A DNA stretch of 64,000 nt, from contig CADCXA010000006.1 in NCBI GenBank assembly GCA_902806565.1, positions 1,488,001 through 1,552,000 on the forward strand. The letters run 5' to 3'. The notes below the pieces were generated by a model that saw nothing but the letters and a program-made list of their open reading frames with translations, was not told the origin of the DNA and did not search any database. How positions within the stretch are numbered: position 1 is the stretch's first letter; each line of letters begins with the position of its first letter. This document shows, in pieces, positions 10,383 to 22,994 of this stretch. The translations under genes and the position numbers were made by a program. This DNA comes from Hypoxylon rubiginosum. Lineage: Eukaryota > Ascomycota > Sordariomycetes > Xylariales > Hypoxylaceae.

Positions 10383-13300
10383 TTTGACTGATTTTGTCTG
10401 GTATTAGGTAACTCGGGAAGAGAGTAAGTTGTCGAGGATTATTAGGTATATTGGAGCAATTAGGTATGCTTGTTAACGAATGAAATTGACTGAAAAGTCA
10501 GGGTAATGTTTGCAGTGAGTGTGTGTGGGTGAGGAGGGAAAGAGAAGAAAGGATTGTCGGTCTTTGGACGAGTCGACTTATATACAGGATGAACGGCATG
10601 GGGGAGGTCGCTTTCCGGGCTGGCACGCGCAGCGCAACGTAAACTTCACATTCACCTACTACCTGGGCACTTGGCTGATAGCCTAACCCTCTAACCCTGC
10701 TGCCCTGGCCCCTGGGCTGGCCTGGCTAGCTTGGGATGGTAGATGACGGGCCCGCGGCGCTAGGTCAAAGCAGGGTCGACTAGGTCTCCATCTATTCACG
10801 ACCCAGATTTATTTTTTCCACAGCTTATTTCGCTTTGCTGTCCAATCAGAGGCGAGTAGGTGCTGTAGGAGAGGAAAAAAGCTGATGTGTCTGTGTGTAT
10901 GCACATGCGCGTGTGTGTCTACTGTTCGCCCCAGAGGGCTTTCAGGGGTGTCTTACTCGGTAGCGCATGATGAGCGCCAAATCTCCCCCTTTTGGAGCCG
11001 ACTGTGGATGCCCCTTAGTGACTAGGTCGTCCGTGGCAAGAAGAAATGGATACCATTCGAGATACGGAAAGGGGCCGAGAGAGATTAGGTCTAAGTGAGA
11101 TAATGAGAGAGAGGTTCACAGGTTCACAGTCATCGCGCTCTCGCACTTGGTCGTAAGTGTATGTACCACTTCTGGTCTTTTTGCTTGAGGTACATTGCCT
11201 TGTAGGTATCTCATCAGGCTGTTCCGTACGGTTGAATACAAGTAGTGTGATGAATCACTATCGGGTAGCAATAACAGGAACACGAGATGGGTCTTGGGGA
11301 CAATAGTTCGGTACTATTTTGGATCTTGCTGTTCTTTGGATGGTTGGATGATGCGAGCCGGGGTTCTTCTGTGCGGTAAGGGTAAGGTAGCATCTGGGCA
11401 TCCATCTGGGCATCCTGCAAGGAACAAGAACGAGCTGACCAGGGTGATAGGGACCAGACAGCCAACAGCGAGTGCGCGATGCGGAAATTGGGACGCCACT
11501 AGTGTTGTTTCTTCCTTGGCTAAAAGACCAGTAGGCTTTTAACGACGCAGCAGTACGAAGTACATTGTTGTTTTTGGCGAGTTTAGCGTGTCGACTCTGT
11601 TATGGGCAGTTATTTCAACTTATGGGGTTGTCTTCGAATGGTCGCGCGCGAATGGAGTCTGGACGACTACTATGTATGCTATGTAGAACATCAAGTGCTT
11701 CGAGAGTTGTCTGTTATTCTTGACGAATGGACTCGGAATGCATTGGTGTCATTAAAATGCTTGTAGAAATAAGTATCTCTAGTTTTAAGCCGAACTCAAT
11801 TCAACGTTACTCATCTTGAAGATGATACGGAGTAGATCAGTCACAATAATGGGATCAGTTACTTCAAAGTTTGAGTTGAGCGGCAATGCACTAATGTTGC
11901 TTGCTACTTGCCAGTTGCAGACGCAGACGCAGAGACGCAGGAACAGATTGCGCTTCTGCAGGAACGGCTGACACCGTAAGCAGAAAATTCAATTCGCACC
12001 GGCGATTAAAGGGGATATCGTATTGGTGTATGCCATAGTGTACATAGTCCTATGCGTACTATGATAGGAGAGATGAGGGCACGAATAAAACCACGGCGCC
12101 TTGCCTGTTTAGGTAGTTAACAACTAAAGAGACTCCTTTCGCGTTTCAAGACCAGACCAGAGATGGAAAACTCGGAGAATAAAACAGCGATAGCTTTGGC
12201 CACTTTTGGTCTTATTTGGTGGCTCACTCAGGGGGGTCTGGCTCTTTAATGGGACGAACGGATCGTATTCTAACTCCGAATTTAGACAAAGCGCGGACGC
12301 TGCTTTGAGCCAAGATTAATGTACTTTACGATACCTACATATGTACATGTAATATTGTAAGCCACACAGTTGTAATATCGTAGGGCTGGTTGGTATACGT
12401 ACTGTACGTATTTTCAGGCCACTCCGAAGCCCGGTGTAAACTCTTTGGCCCCTGGGCCCCTGATGACCCTTAACAGGACAAGCAGGACAAGCAGGACAGG
12501 ACAGCTTCTCGGTCCAGCTCCTCGGCCATCTCCAGAATCTCGATTGGTTCTTCTAATTCCAGGGCGGAAATTGGCAACCTTCCTTGACGCTTTCTGGAAG
12601 TTGGTCGGTCAGATATGGATAACGGCCAATGCTTATTGAAGGCTGCCTACCATTCTAGATCTGGTAGTAGGAACATGGATAGCCTATGGCAATCGGACGA
12701 TATCGCTACATGTGCAAATTGGCACCTCGTGTCAACCAGCCATAAAGGAGTCGAATAAGAAACATTCAATGCGTCGCATGGCAAACTATGGGGAATGGGC
12801 CTGTGGGCTCAGATAATCAGCCTCATCGTTGCATGAATGCTAGCAGTAATATTCCATTATCCATGCTTCGTATCAAACAGCTTGAAAAGTCTCGAAGAGT
12901 CGATACTAGAATCTCGCCAAAGGCTTCAGGGGAAAATAGCAACAGCTATGGATCCCTTTTCGATCACCGCGGATTAGGTCCCACCGCCATATCCAGTATC
13001 CAGTAATTAGTGCCGCAATCGATCTCATCTTGGATTCAAGGCATTGGGGCTGAATCTGTGCTTCAATCTGAGAGAGCCTTGCTAATAAGCCGTGATCCGG
13101 TGGTCTTCTTGGATTCAACGATCGATATCCCTATCTTGCTGAAATACCAGTTTACGTTATTGTTCGAAGTTCTTTAGGTCTGGCCCTCGAATACCTATGC
13201 CATTCACATTGAACATGTCTAGTCTATGTGAGCTATGCCGGACCACTCCACATGGGGTCTTCGATCAGCATAGGCAAAATGCGCCTAGTCTTTGCCAACG

Positions 13301-14867
13301 GGCTACCGTACTGACGGTGAGGCTCGTTCATGAGGTCTCTCTCGGTATCTCGCTTGCCAAGTTCCGGAGTTGCTAAATTCCCGTCATTAGCGGACATGGT
13401 CCATTTAGACTCTAGTATGCAAGAGAATTTGCATACTATCTGGGGTCGTCTAATTTCCACATGCCCATACAGATGAATTCAGGGATATGGATGCAACCCC
13501 CCAGTCGTGGTAATCAAATGCATACGAGATCTTGTTTAATAACGCGAGATTGCCAGTCAACGCGCAGTTCGCGTGTTGTTTTTGTCTCTGCTATTTTGGT
13601 GCACGCCTATCGAACATTTGAGTGTCTTAGGAGATGGAGCGAGCTTGTGGATAGGCGCACTAATCCAATGTATGAGAATATGAGATTTGGTATTCTTGTC
13701 TTCGCTTATCTGCCTCGGATTCTTTCAAGCTTGACATTGTGATTTACTCACAAAGATTATCTTGAGTTCCAACTGTCGCGTTATATTTCCTGTCGCGACT
13801 TTACACTCATTGTGAATTCGTCACTCCCTTCCGTAATCAACAAGTCTGTTCATTCCCTGCCGACGGAAGAGTCTATGTCCTTCGTTACTACACCAATTCG
13901 ATCGCGGTATCGTCAATCTGATCAATCCGAACTTTGGTCCATACGGTTCGATGGAAAACTCTTGTCGAGACGGACTTGGTTGTAATACTCCCTTCAAAGC
14001 CAGGTAGACAGGTCCTGATCTATAGAGGCCAAATACGAAGAAACGAAGAGTACTAGGTTTATACCCCTCGTGTCATTGAGATAGTGTTCAGCTCAGCGGA
14101 CATTAGATAATTGAGCATCGATATGCCGAAGGACGTGGGCGACGGACGTGCCCGAGTTCAGTCAGCCTTAATAGGTGTTCGCATTCGCTAAGCCTAGCGT
14201 TCAGCCGAAGCGGCCAACGGAACAACAACGAAGCTGTCTATATCCCGAATAAGCTCTCATATAGAGAGCACCGAGAGAAGTCGATTATAATCGGTCTTAC
14301 AATTGCACCGCGCGTTGTAATCAGAATCGGATCGGGGCCAGGAAAGACGAATCCCGAGGCGTCTACAGTTGGTAACGCTGAATCTTGATTCGTAGATGCT
14401 TCAGCAAAGTGTAGTAGACGACTTTTTATCGCGGTTGGTATCGCTGTCGCGAACTATAAAATGGCGATTAAACGGGATCGGGGCACGGGAACCGGATAGA
14501 TTTAGAATGTGGAGTCACGGAGCACACAAATTTGGAGTAGTACAGACAAATGGTAAAGCTGATGTCATTCCATTGTTATTGGTCAATGTCAAGATATCTA
14601 GGGGGTAGGTTACCTCTTGTTAGGGTGGAGGTTTGCTGAAGCTCCTACTACAAGGTAGTTAGAGTTAGCTACATGTAAGTCTAGTCACTTGATTTCAAAG
14701 CAGGCAAATGGTCGTGAAAGCCTCGGTAGGTACCTGCATGTAGGTAAGCTGCAAATACATACAAATACCAATCTAATCGCAAACTACTGGTTCCCAATTC
14801 AGACACGGAACTTTCAAACACTTCTATACTCCAAGTTACCATCATTGAAACTCTGAGGCTTCTAAGA
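10383..14867. other. 4.5 kb gene-free stretch
   Basis: The first ~250 bp should be the CCG-6-like promoter. The rest has no ORF with a recognisable family, no paired terminal repeats that I could see and no tRNA. Stop-dense, AT-richer sequence dominates 12-14.8 kb, so decayed repeats are possible but unproven. A small inverted repeat with CATAGT/ACTATG arms lies near 12033-12063. Confidence 0.4.
10578..10584 (-). promoter_or_regulatory. TATA-box-like site upstream of the CCG-6-like gene
   Basis: TATATAA reads on the minus strand about 195 bp before the ATG at 10382. The surrounding 10390-10580 stretch would be a ~160 nt leader. A strong TATA fits a highly expressed surface protein. The call rests on sequence and position only. 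Confidence 0.4.
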
Positions 14868-15947
14868 ATGGCTAGTGTAATGAAGGCTGTCGGTATGCAA
14901 ACACATCCTTATATTCCACACATTATCATTGGTTTACAGAACTAATGGCGCTTCCACTTAGACATAAAAAATGGCAAAGGGCCCGCCACCTCCCTCTTCA
15001 TCAACCCGCAGACCCCTAAACCTGAGCCCAAGGAGGGCGACGCCCTGGTGCGCGTCAAGGCGTTCGGGTTGAACCGAATGGATCTCTTGCAGCGCGAGGG
15101 CAGGTATCCGATGCCGCCGGGCGCCCCGACCGTCCTCGGCGTCGAGTTCAGCGGGACCGTCGAGTCCCTCGGGCCCGGCGCGCACCACGGCGGCTTCCGC
15201 GTCGGCGACGCCGTCTTCGGCCTCGCGTACGGCGGCGCGTACGCCGAGCACATCGCCGTGAGCACCAAGATGCTGCTGCACAAGCCCGACGGCTTCACCT
15301 GGGAGGTCGCCGCCGGCATCCCCGAGACCTGGATCACGGCGACGCAGGCGCTGCACCTCATCGGCGAGTTCGCGCCCGGGAAGTCCGTCCTCTGGCACGC
15401 GGGCGCCAGCGGCGTCAGCATCGCCGGCATCCAGCTCAGCCGCGACGCCGGCGCCGGCGCGATCTACGCTACCGCCGGCTCCGACGAGAAGTGCCGGTTC
15501 GTGGAGCGCGAGCTCGGCGCCACCAAGTGCTTCAACTACAGGACGCAGGACTGGGCCAAGGGGATCATCGAGGCGACGGGCGGCAAGGGCGTGGACCTCA
15601 TCGTGGACTTCATCGGCGCCAGCTACTTCCAGAAGAACATGGCGGTCGCGGCGAGAGACGCCAGATGGGTTACGCTGGGGCTGATGGGCGGCGCGGTCCT
15701 GGACGGGGTAGATTATAGCCCGCTGCTCATCAAGCGACTCCGGCTCGAAGGCAGCACCCTACGTAGCAGGGATACCGACTATCAGGGTCGACTTAGGGAC
15801 AAGTTGGCCGAGTACATCCCTCACTTTGAAAGCGGCAAACTGAAGGCCCTAATCGACACGGTCTTGCCGATGGGCGATATCATTAAGGCGCACCAATTGC
15901 TCGAGGAGAATAAGACCACGGGAAAGATTATCTGTACGGTCCCATAG
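14868..15947 (+). CDS. NADPH:quinone oxidoreductase, zinc-free MDR family (TP53I3/PIG3-like)
   Basis: The 336-residue medium-chain reductase is expected to reduce quinones or enones with NADPH. Exon 1 is 14868-14892 (MASVMKAV), followed by an intron and then 14962-15947. The join gives MKAVDIKNGKGPATSLFINP. Family marks are VKAFGLNRMDLLQREGRYP, GVEFSGTV, the nucleotide-binding HAGASGVSIAGIQL, and an ELGATKCFNYR segment after the second strand. The zinc ligands of alcohol dehydrogenases are absent, as expected for this branch. It ends 150 bp from the convergent dienelactone hydrolase gene. Very GC-rich in the first 600 bp. The exact substrate is open. Confidence 0.92.
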
Positions 15948-16096
15948 AGAAAGTATATAAGAAGTCTCTAGAGCCTATTCACGACCGAAATCTGCACACC
16001 TAACGGGACTCGAAAACCTAATCGCCATGCCCCCTTAACTGAAAGTGAAAAAAGATCAACGCCGCGCCACGTAACCAGACGTAACCCGTACTTTCG

Positions 16097-17303
16097 CTAA
16101 TGCTCCTTGATCCACCTTAATATCTGCTCGTAAGCTGTTATTTGTGCATCCTTGATGTTGGCATCGTCGTAGTCCCCAACGACGGCGAAACCATGGGGGA
16201 CACCGGGATAGACCTGAACCTCGTGCTCCACACTCTCCTTAGACATGATATCCTCCCCAGTTTCTCGCACATCATCCGGGAACATGGGGTCGCTCTCTAC
16301 ACACACTAAGCTAACGGGGACCTTCAATCCCTGGAAGTCATCCGGCGAGACCAAAGTCGCATGCGCCAGCGCACCCGCTTTGATGTATGGGCCCTTCTTT
16401 ACCGGACCGGCACCCTCGCCGGCTTCTTCGTCGGCAGGCTTCTGGAAGCCACTCCAACCCCTTTGTACTTGGCTGTGCTCGCTGGCTAGCAATAAGACAT
16501 ATCGTCCGCCGAAGCAGTAGCCTACGGCGTAGATGCCGCCCCCGTTGCCTACCGCGTCCGCAAACTCGCTCTTACACGTATCGATGACCTTCTCCAGTAT
16601 GGGCATAACTTTTTCTTCGGTATGGCGTGCTAACCACTCATCGATTACGAGCGACTTGGCGAGCTCGGCGGCCTTGAGCTTGATCCTGTCCAGGAATGAG
16701 GTTCCCGTCTCGGCGTCGGGAACGAGGGAGGAATTGGGCGCTGGATTGCCTCCGAAGAGGTCGGGCATTACAACCACACTGCGTAGAGCATTAATAACTG
16801 AAATATTCATATACTACCAATTCAATAAATGTGTTGCTCCATGTGCCATGGAAGAAGCACCGTGCGAGTCAAGGTGTACTCACAAACCTTCCTCAGCAAA
16901 CTTGTCCGCCTGAATCTGATTATTGGTTGATTTTATGCCCGTCCCGCTGGATAGGAGGAGTAGAAGCTTTGAGGGGTTGCTCGGGTACGATTCGGGCTTC
17001 GTGAGGTAGACCTACTGTGGCATTAGCATGGGCTTATCGGAGAGCGACGACAATTGCTGCTGGAGTACTGACATCCACACCACCGAGCTTTCTTAGTTCT
17101 CCCTTTGGAGCTAGGCCAGCAGCTATGCGACGTTAATGGCGACACTGGTCGGCCGGTTGTAACAAGGACTACTTACGAGTCGGCCTGTCACTTGTGCAGT
17201 GTTCGCCCATCGTAGGACCAGTCTGTGCAGGCGTATCACCTGGGATTACATTCTCTTGAGCGTCGCTCTCGGGGCTTCTCGTTGCGACGTCTGCGTCTGC
17301 CAT
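16097..17303 (-). CDS. Dienelactone hydrolase family protein
   Basis: The 324-residue alpha/beta hydrolase belongs to the DLH family (PF01738 type). Exons are 17303-17177, 17110-17073, 17011-16884 and 16778-16097. The joins restore GEHCTSDRPTPPKGELRKLG, GVDVYLTKPESYP and EEGFVVVMPDLFGGNP. The catalytic triad is visible as Cys186 in VGYCFGGRY, Asp261 in VESDPMFPDD and His293 in GVPHGFAVVGD, so the enzyme is probably active. There is no signal peptide, so it should be cytosolic. The family cleaves dienelactones in aromatic degradation in bacteria; the fungal paralogues mostly have unknown substrates. It is divergent from the RPA1 gene across a 641 bp shared promoter. Confidence 0.93.
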
Positions 17304-17944
17304 GGCGGTGGGATGTTAGAGGTTACTGTAATATCGCGAATAGAATGGAGCTTCTTTGGGATGCCCTTTTTGAATAGGTCAAGTAGATCAAGAATTGAAG
17401 AGGAGGATATAAGTGAGAGTCAAGACACCTTTCACTTGTTCACTTGTTCGTTTGAAGCATACGCTGTATTATGCATGTGCTTGGCTTAGCTTCAGGTGGG
17501 CTACATTCATATGTACCTAGGTATGTAGTTGAGCTAGGCTGCCATCTGGGGGATGACGTATTATAGGGGGTTACAAGGGGCTTGCCAGCTGTCTGCCTGC
17601 CAAAAACGCTGCTAACGCAAGTGTGATTGGTCGCAACTCAGCCCATTAGGGGCTTTAAACACTGAGCTGAGCTGAATGCACGTGCCTGGCGTAGAATGGT
17701 ACGGAACCCCGCGCCTGAAGTACCCTGGTCCACGCCACAACTACCCACCACTTAAACTTTGACGCGACTTTTGGGCCTTGACGCGTTTGATAGAAGAGTT
17801 GTCTCATTAAATTATTTCTTTCTCAACAACACAATTTCGGCTTGCCTTCCAACACAAGACATTGGACATTCTACATTCAGTTGCCTTCAGAGACAACTAC
17901 TTTACGAAACAAAGGCAAACAGTGTAGACACAATCATAGCCACC
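17304..17944. promoter_or_regulatory. Divergent promoter: hydrolase (-) / RPA1 (+)
   Basis: The 641 bp region lies between two outward-reading ATGs. It contains ACCTAGGTA at 17515-17523 and MCB-like sites near the RPA1 side. An unsupported 96-codon ORF (17199-17489) overlaps the first hydrolase exon on the other strand. Confidence 0.55.
17781..17786 (+). promoter_or_regulatory. MluI cell-cycle box (ACGCGT) upstream of RPA1
   Basis: A perfect ACGCGT lies 159 bp before the RPA1 ATG, with a near match ACGCGA at 17762-17767, 19 bp away. In yeasts, MBF binds ACGCGT in front of DNA-replication genes including RFA1, so S-phase control is a reasonable inference. Not tested here. Confidence 0.5.
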
Positions 17945-20051
17945 ATGTCTGCCGCTGCAGCGCAACAGGCTATCACTCAAGGGGCTCTAGAGTATGCTAC
18001 CATAGCCCTTCCATCCCATCCATCCCATAGCATATGTATAGGCTAATCAGGACCCCAGTGCCATCTTCAACGACCCTGATCATGTTGACCAGCGTTACCC
18101 AGTTCCTATCCTGCAATGCCTACAGATCAAGCCTCTTGCAGCCCAACAAGGCCCGGCTGGCCAACAACCCGAGCGGTATCGTGTAGTTCTAAGCGACATA
18201 CGCAACTATGTTCAGTGCATGTTGGCAACTCGTACGTATAGCTACCCATAGTTACTCATGGTAGGGGGTTACAACATGACGATATTAACCAAACCTTTAG
18301 AAGCGAATCATGTCATCCACGATAATTCGCTGGGTCGAGGGTCCCTCGTTCGAATCAAGTCTTATCAGGCAAATATGGTCAAGGGGAAGAAGTGAGTCTT
18401 TAAACAAAACCCCAGCGGCTTATATAGCCACAGTAATTGACACTTTCCAGCATCCTAATCATCCTCGACCTCGAAGTTGCTACGGAACTCGGTGCTCACG
18501 ATCGTATCGGCGAACCCCAAGCGTTCGAACCCAAGGCCCAGTCTGCGAATGCTACCATTGGTGGCTCCAACTTCTACGGCGCGAAGGCAGAATCTCCCGC
18601 GCCGGTCAAGTCGGAGCCCATGTCGTCGCGTATGGGTGGAGTTCCCGGCAACGCATCTCACACTAACGGAAATATTGTCATTTATCCAATCGAGGCGCTT
18701 TCGCCCTATGCACACAAGTGGACTATCAAGGCGCGCGTGACGCAGAAGTCCGACATCAGGACCTGGCATAAGGCATCTGGTGAAGGCAAACTCTTCTCGG
18801 TCAACCTCCTAGACGAGAGTGGCGAAATCAAGGCGACCGGATTCAATGAGCAATGCGATCAGTACTACGACCTGTTGCAAGAGGGCCAAGTTTATTATAT
18901 CAGCAATCCGTGTCGAGTTTCCCTTGCGAAGAAGCAGTTTACCAATCTTCCTAATGACTACGAGCTCACATTCGAGCGCGACACAGTCATTGAGAAGGCC
19001 GAAGACCAGACCAGTGTACCACAGGTCCGCTTCGCCTTTGTCAACATCCAGGAGCTCCAATCTGTGGAAAAGGATGCCACGGTCGACGTCGTTGGTGTTC
19101 TTAAGGAGGTTGGTGAAGTATCTCAGATAACAGCCAAGAGCACAGGCAAGCCGTACGACAAGCGCGAACTGACCCTAGTGGACGACTCACAATTCTCTGT
19201 CCGCCTCACGATATGGGGCAAGAATGCTACTTCGTTCAGCGTCCAGCCAGAGTCCATCGTTGCTTTCAAGGGCGTAAAGGTGTCCGATTTTGGCGGTCGT
19301 TCGCTCTCGCTGCTATCTTCCGGCACCATGTCTGTTGACCCCGACATCGAGGAAGCTCATCGCTTAAAGGGATGGTACGACTCGCAAGGCCGCGGTGATA
19401 ACTTTGCCACTCACAACATGTCAATGGGCTCTGCGACGGGCCGTAGCGACCAGACGAAAGTGATCTCACAGGTCAAGGACGAAAACCTCGGAATGGAGGA
19501 TACAGCCTATTTCGGTCTGAAGGCCACCATCGTCTACATCAAGCAAGAGAATTTCGCCTACCCTGCATGCAGCAGCGAGCAATGCAATAAGAAGGTCATC
19601 GACCAAGGCGACGGCACGTGGCGGTGCGAGAAGTGCGATATAGTGCACGCGCGACCCCAGTACAGGTACATCATGAGCGTAAACGTCAACGACCACACCG
19701 GCCAGCTGTGGCTGTCGTGCTTCGACGACGTGGGCCGCATCATCATGGGTATGTCCGCCGACGAGCTGATGGAGCTCAAGGAGAACGACGAGGATCGATT
19801 CCCGGCCATATTCGAGGCCGCCAACTGCACCAAGCTGAATTTCAGGTGCCGTGCCAAGATGGACATGTACGGCGAAAACCAACGGTACGTGACTTATATC
19901 TAGCGTAGTTCCCCCTTGTTTCAGGGACGCAGTTGCTAATGAGTACATATGCAGAGTACGGTACCAGGTGATGAGCGCCAGCCCGATTGATTACCGAGCC
20001 GAGGCCTTGAAGTTGTCCGACATGATCAAGCAGCTCAATGTCAGTTCGTGA
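17945..20051 (+). CDS. RFA1: Replication protein A large subunit (RPA1/Rfa1)
   Basis: The 613-residue large subunit of the nuclear single-stranded-DNA-binding heterotrimer acts in replication, repair and recombination. Exons are 17945-17991, 18059-18231, 18301-18391, 18451-19884 and 19955-20051. The joins give GALDAIFNDPDH, LATQANHVIHDNS and VKGKNILIILDLEV, which match the N-terminal OB fold DBD-F. The linker (residues ~115-165) is Ser/Ala/Pro-rich. DBD-A and DBD-B start near YPIEALSPYAHKWTIKARV. DBD-C carries the zinc ribbon C477-x4-C482-x13-C496-x2-C499. The last small exon codes the C-terminal helix used for trimerisation. Exon 2 starts at the T after GACCCCAG because only that acceptor keeps the frame with the GTATGC donor. 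The length is as in other fungi. Confidence 0.96.
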
Positions 20052-20863
20052 TTGCTGACTATAGCTCATCCAGTACTGCATATTTAAATGGGCTTAGCCT
20101 AGCAGTGGATCAAGAATATGCAATGTGGAAAAGAAGGAGGGGAGTAAATTGGCCCCTGCTTAATGAAAATTGATGAGAGTTGGAGGTATATCATGTATCC
20201 GGGGGAAAAACTGCGTCTGGGGATGAGGTTAGTGACAACCCTGGTATCTGCTCTCAGCCCCCTATTCTCCAAAGGCCGAGGCCACTCCAGGTGTCTCATA
20301 TACGGCATCTATGCGCTTTCTATTAAATATGGCATGTGTTAACGACGCTACGGGGTTTTGCTGGTGCTGAAAAAAAATCCGAAGGCCTAAATCAAAGGTC
20401 ACACAAGTTGTAAATGTATTACGAGAGAAGTACGCTCACGAAGTTGTACGGTAATCGAGATGATAAAAAGTGATATCAATGTCTTCTTTATTCTTGGTTC
20501 CCCCCGAAACCATCATGTGACAAGTTCAGGGTATGAATTATCTCTTTAGCTATCATCTATCTCTAGCTCTTCCTAAGGGAGAGGCAGCCAGCTGGGCCTT
20601 CTTTACCAAAGGTCGTTCACCTAGGCGGCCCTCGCCGTCCGGAGATGTAGAGTCATTTCCCCTTCTTAACGCCGTCGCCTGGCAATGCGTAGTCATGACA
20701 CGTTTTATTATCAGCTCTCTCTTTCATGAAAAGTATCGCTGTATGATTCTCTAAAGGTTACAGAAAGGACGAAGTCCCATATTCTGTTTCTGCTTCACTA
20801 ATGGAAGTCGGATCCCTGGAAGTCGATTAACGATGGATTGTACCGTATGTACTTTAAGCATTT
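20052..20863. other. Convergent 3' spacer
   Basis: The stretch lies between the stops of RPA1 (+) and CSN3 (-). It is AT-rich near the RPA1 end and contains no supported gene or RNA. Confidence 0.5.
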
Positions 20864-22394
20864 TTAGCCGGTAGCAATCACACCGCCCATCAGGTCCTCG
20901 TCGTCTACGTGGGCGTCAAACGCCAGGGTCGGATCGGGCTCGCTCTTCTCAATACGCTTCTCCTCCTTGATCACGTGCTTAATGTATTCCTTGCTGGTGC
21001 CCAAGCGTTCCCGCGTCGCCTTGAACAGCGGCTGCAGCTGCTTCAGCCGTATCGCCGAGCTGGCGAGCTCCTGGGCGACGCCCTGCTCCGAGAGGTTCGT
21101 CGACGGGGACAGGAAGGTGAGGAAGGTCGTGCCGTCGTCGTTCTTCTCGATCACGCCGCTCAGCATGCCGGATATTATCATGTTCTGGAGGAGCATCTCC
21201 ACGTCGTCGTCCTTAGCGAGGGGCGCGCCCGTCTCGGCGCTCGTGGTCTGCTGCCGGATCTCGGAGAGCGAGATCTTGGAGTAGATCTGCTCCAGCCCCA
21301 GAACCCGCCACTTCTGGTACGCCGCCAGGACCTCCTTGACCAGGCCCCCGTTTCCGTCGTCTAACCACGTCGTCGTGTTCTTGTCGACCTCCGCCTTCAA
21401 CTCTCGCGCGTCGTCGGCCACGAATAGCACGGCGATCGATGTGTACGCCTTCGCAAGCGACCCGTAGAACTTACTTGCTGAGGCACCTGTATACGAAGGG
21501 GTGTCGACTAGTTTTCCTTTGAGGAGCAAACTGACTAGCACCCACTTCTTGTATGCCTCAACCATAATCTTGCTCACGCCCCCCTCGCGCGTGGGGAAGG
21601 CGACGATTCGCTCAAAGGCTGCATACGCCTTTGCCCACTCTCTTCGGCTGCAGTACATCAGACCACAGAGCAAGTCGTACTCCATGACCTGCGGGGGTTT
21701 TAGAGTACCGGTAAGGCCCGTTTCTCGCGCGACGTAGGCCGGAGGCGGCAGAGAGATATCGCATAGGTATTTGGGTTCGGTAGGGTTTGCCATGCCGGGA
21801 AAGAATACAATGTTCTTATCGATGGCCTGTAGGGCGGGTTCGACATTGTTGGTGCTGTAGGCGAGTCTCGCGAGGCAGACGTGGGCCGTGGTAAGCATGC
21901 TGCCGGTCGGATCTAGTCTCAGGATGGCTGTAGCAAGTGCCTCGACAGCGGCAGAAGGCTGAGGGAGGCAAGTCAGTTTGCAAATCTAGGTACCCAAAAC
22001 AGACGAATTATAGAGTATGGAAACTCACGGGAAGAATATCGCCACCACCGGCAAGGAGGAAAAGATCATGCAGGTGGCTTCCAGCATATCGGCATTGTAT
22101 GGGGTCGAAGGTGAGGAGGAATATGAGCAACTTCTCCAGTAGGGTATCGCGAGATACAGAAGTGGCTGGTCCGGGGATGAGGAGGGTATGTAAGATGGCG
22201 AGATAGGACAGTGAATGCACTGACGGGTCAAGGAGCTCGAGAAAGTTACTGCCGTGGGAAATTATATCTCCGCTTTGGTCCTTGAGGATTTTGGACAGCT
22301 TCTGAACATGATTCTTCACGGCGGCGTCGTAGGTCGCATTGTCAACGGGACCTTCGACCGGTACGGCCAACAGTGTCGGAGCAAGCTTATCCAT
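20864..22394 (-). CDS. csn3: COP9 signalosome complex subunit 3
   Basis: The 486-residue protein looks like subunit 3 of the COP9 signalosome, the nuclear complex that removes Nedd8 from cullin-RING ligases. There are two exons, 22394-22029 and 21958-20864, with the junction in phase 0 (GGGDILP|PSAAVEAL). The N-terminal two thirds is helical, TPR-like repeat sequence (HVCLARLAYSTNNVEPALQA, YDLLCGLMYCSRREWAKAY). The C-terminal part is a PCI domain with LEQIYSKISLSEIRQQ and MLLQNMIISGMLSGVIEK, followed by a charged coiled tail. No motif makes this exclusive to CSN3 over the related proteasome lid subunit Rpn3, but the length and the PCI spacing fit CSN3. In Aspergillus, CSN subunits affect development and light response, which is known of the family only. 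Confidence 0.88.
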
Positions 22395-22888
22395 GGCGAC
22401 AAGCGCTCAAGACAGGATCGGTCTTGAGCAAGTAAGAGTACGATGTGTGTCGGGAGTATAGATGTCGGGATGTCTAAATCTGAGAAGGTTCGAAGACAAG
22501 TGATCCGTTCGCGTTGTAGTTTTGGTGTTACTATTGGGAGGTGTCAATATCGGTTCACGGCTGTGGGGACGATGTAGGAGCCCGTAGGAGCTTCTATGTG
22601 CAGCCTATGTGAGTGGAAGCCTTGGAGCGGGGCACAAATAGCGGGAGGTACGGTGGATACGTGGGGTACAACTACCTAATTCAGCATTCAACAGCCCTAT
22701 TTGTTAGAGAATTATTTAAAGATTTACACGCGTATTTTAATTAAAAAATCAGTATATTAAAAACTTTCCTAGGTACCTAAAGTAAGACTTATAATATGTT
22801 TTAATGCAGCAGTAATTCAACATGTCCCGGGCTGCCGCTAACGCCGTGACTGTACTCTCCATCCTTCGTTGGTGGTTACGGAAGGTAG

Positions 22889-22994
22889 TGGCCTAGTTGG
22901 TTAGCCTTGGAATGTTACCTTTTTTTTTTATTCCTTCTTTTTTTTTACTGTGGTTGCTTGCAGGTTCGAATCCCCCAGGTGACACTTTTTTTTT
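22889..22994 (+). repeat. tRNA-derived, SINE-like element with split A and B boxes
   Basis: A consensus Pol III A box (TGGCCTAGTTGG, 22889-22900) sits in a D-arm with a GGC/GCC stem. A perfect B box (GGTTCGAATCC, 22963-22973) follows 62 bp later, and a T tract comes next at 22985-22998. The A-to-B gap contains two T runs. The 5' flank does not pair with the sequence after the B box, so no acceptor stem forms. This looks like a tRNA relic or SINE head and not a working tRNA. The D-arm resembles tRNA-Thr/Arg of fungi. Confidence 0.35.

Noticed and set aside
14396..14608. 70-codon ORF before the quinone oxidoreductase
   Set aside because: No motif and no splice path into the oxidoreductase, whose short first exon at 14868 gives the family N terminus.
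17199..17489. 96-codon plus-strand ORF upstream of RPA1
   Set aside because: It overlaps the first exon of the hydrolase on the opposite strand, whose splice joins restore a conserved N terminus.
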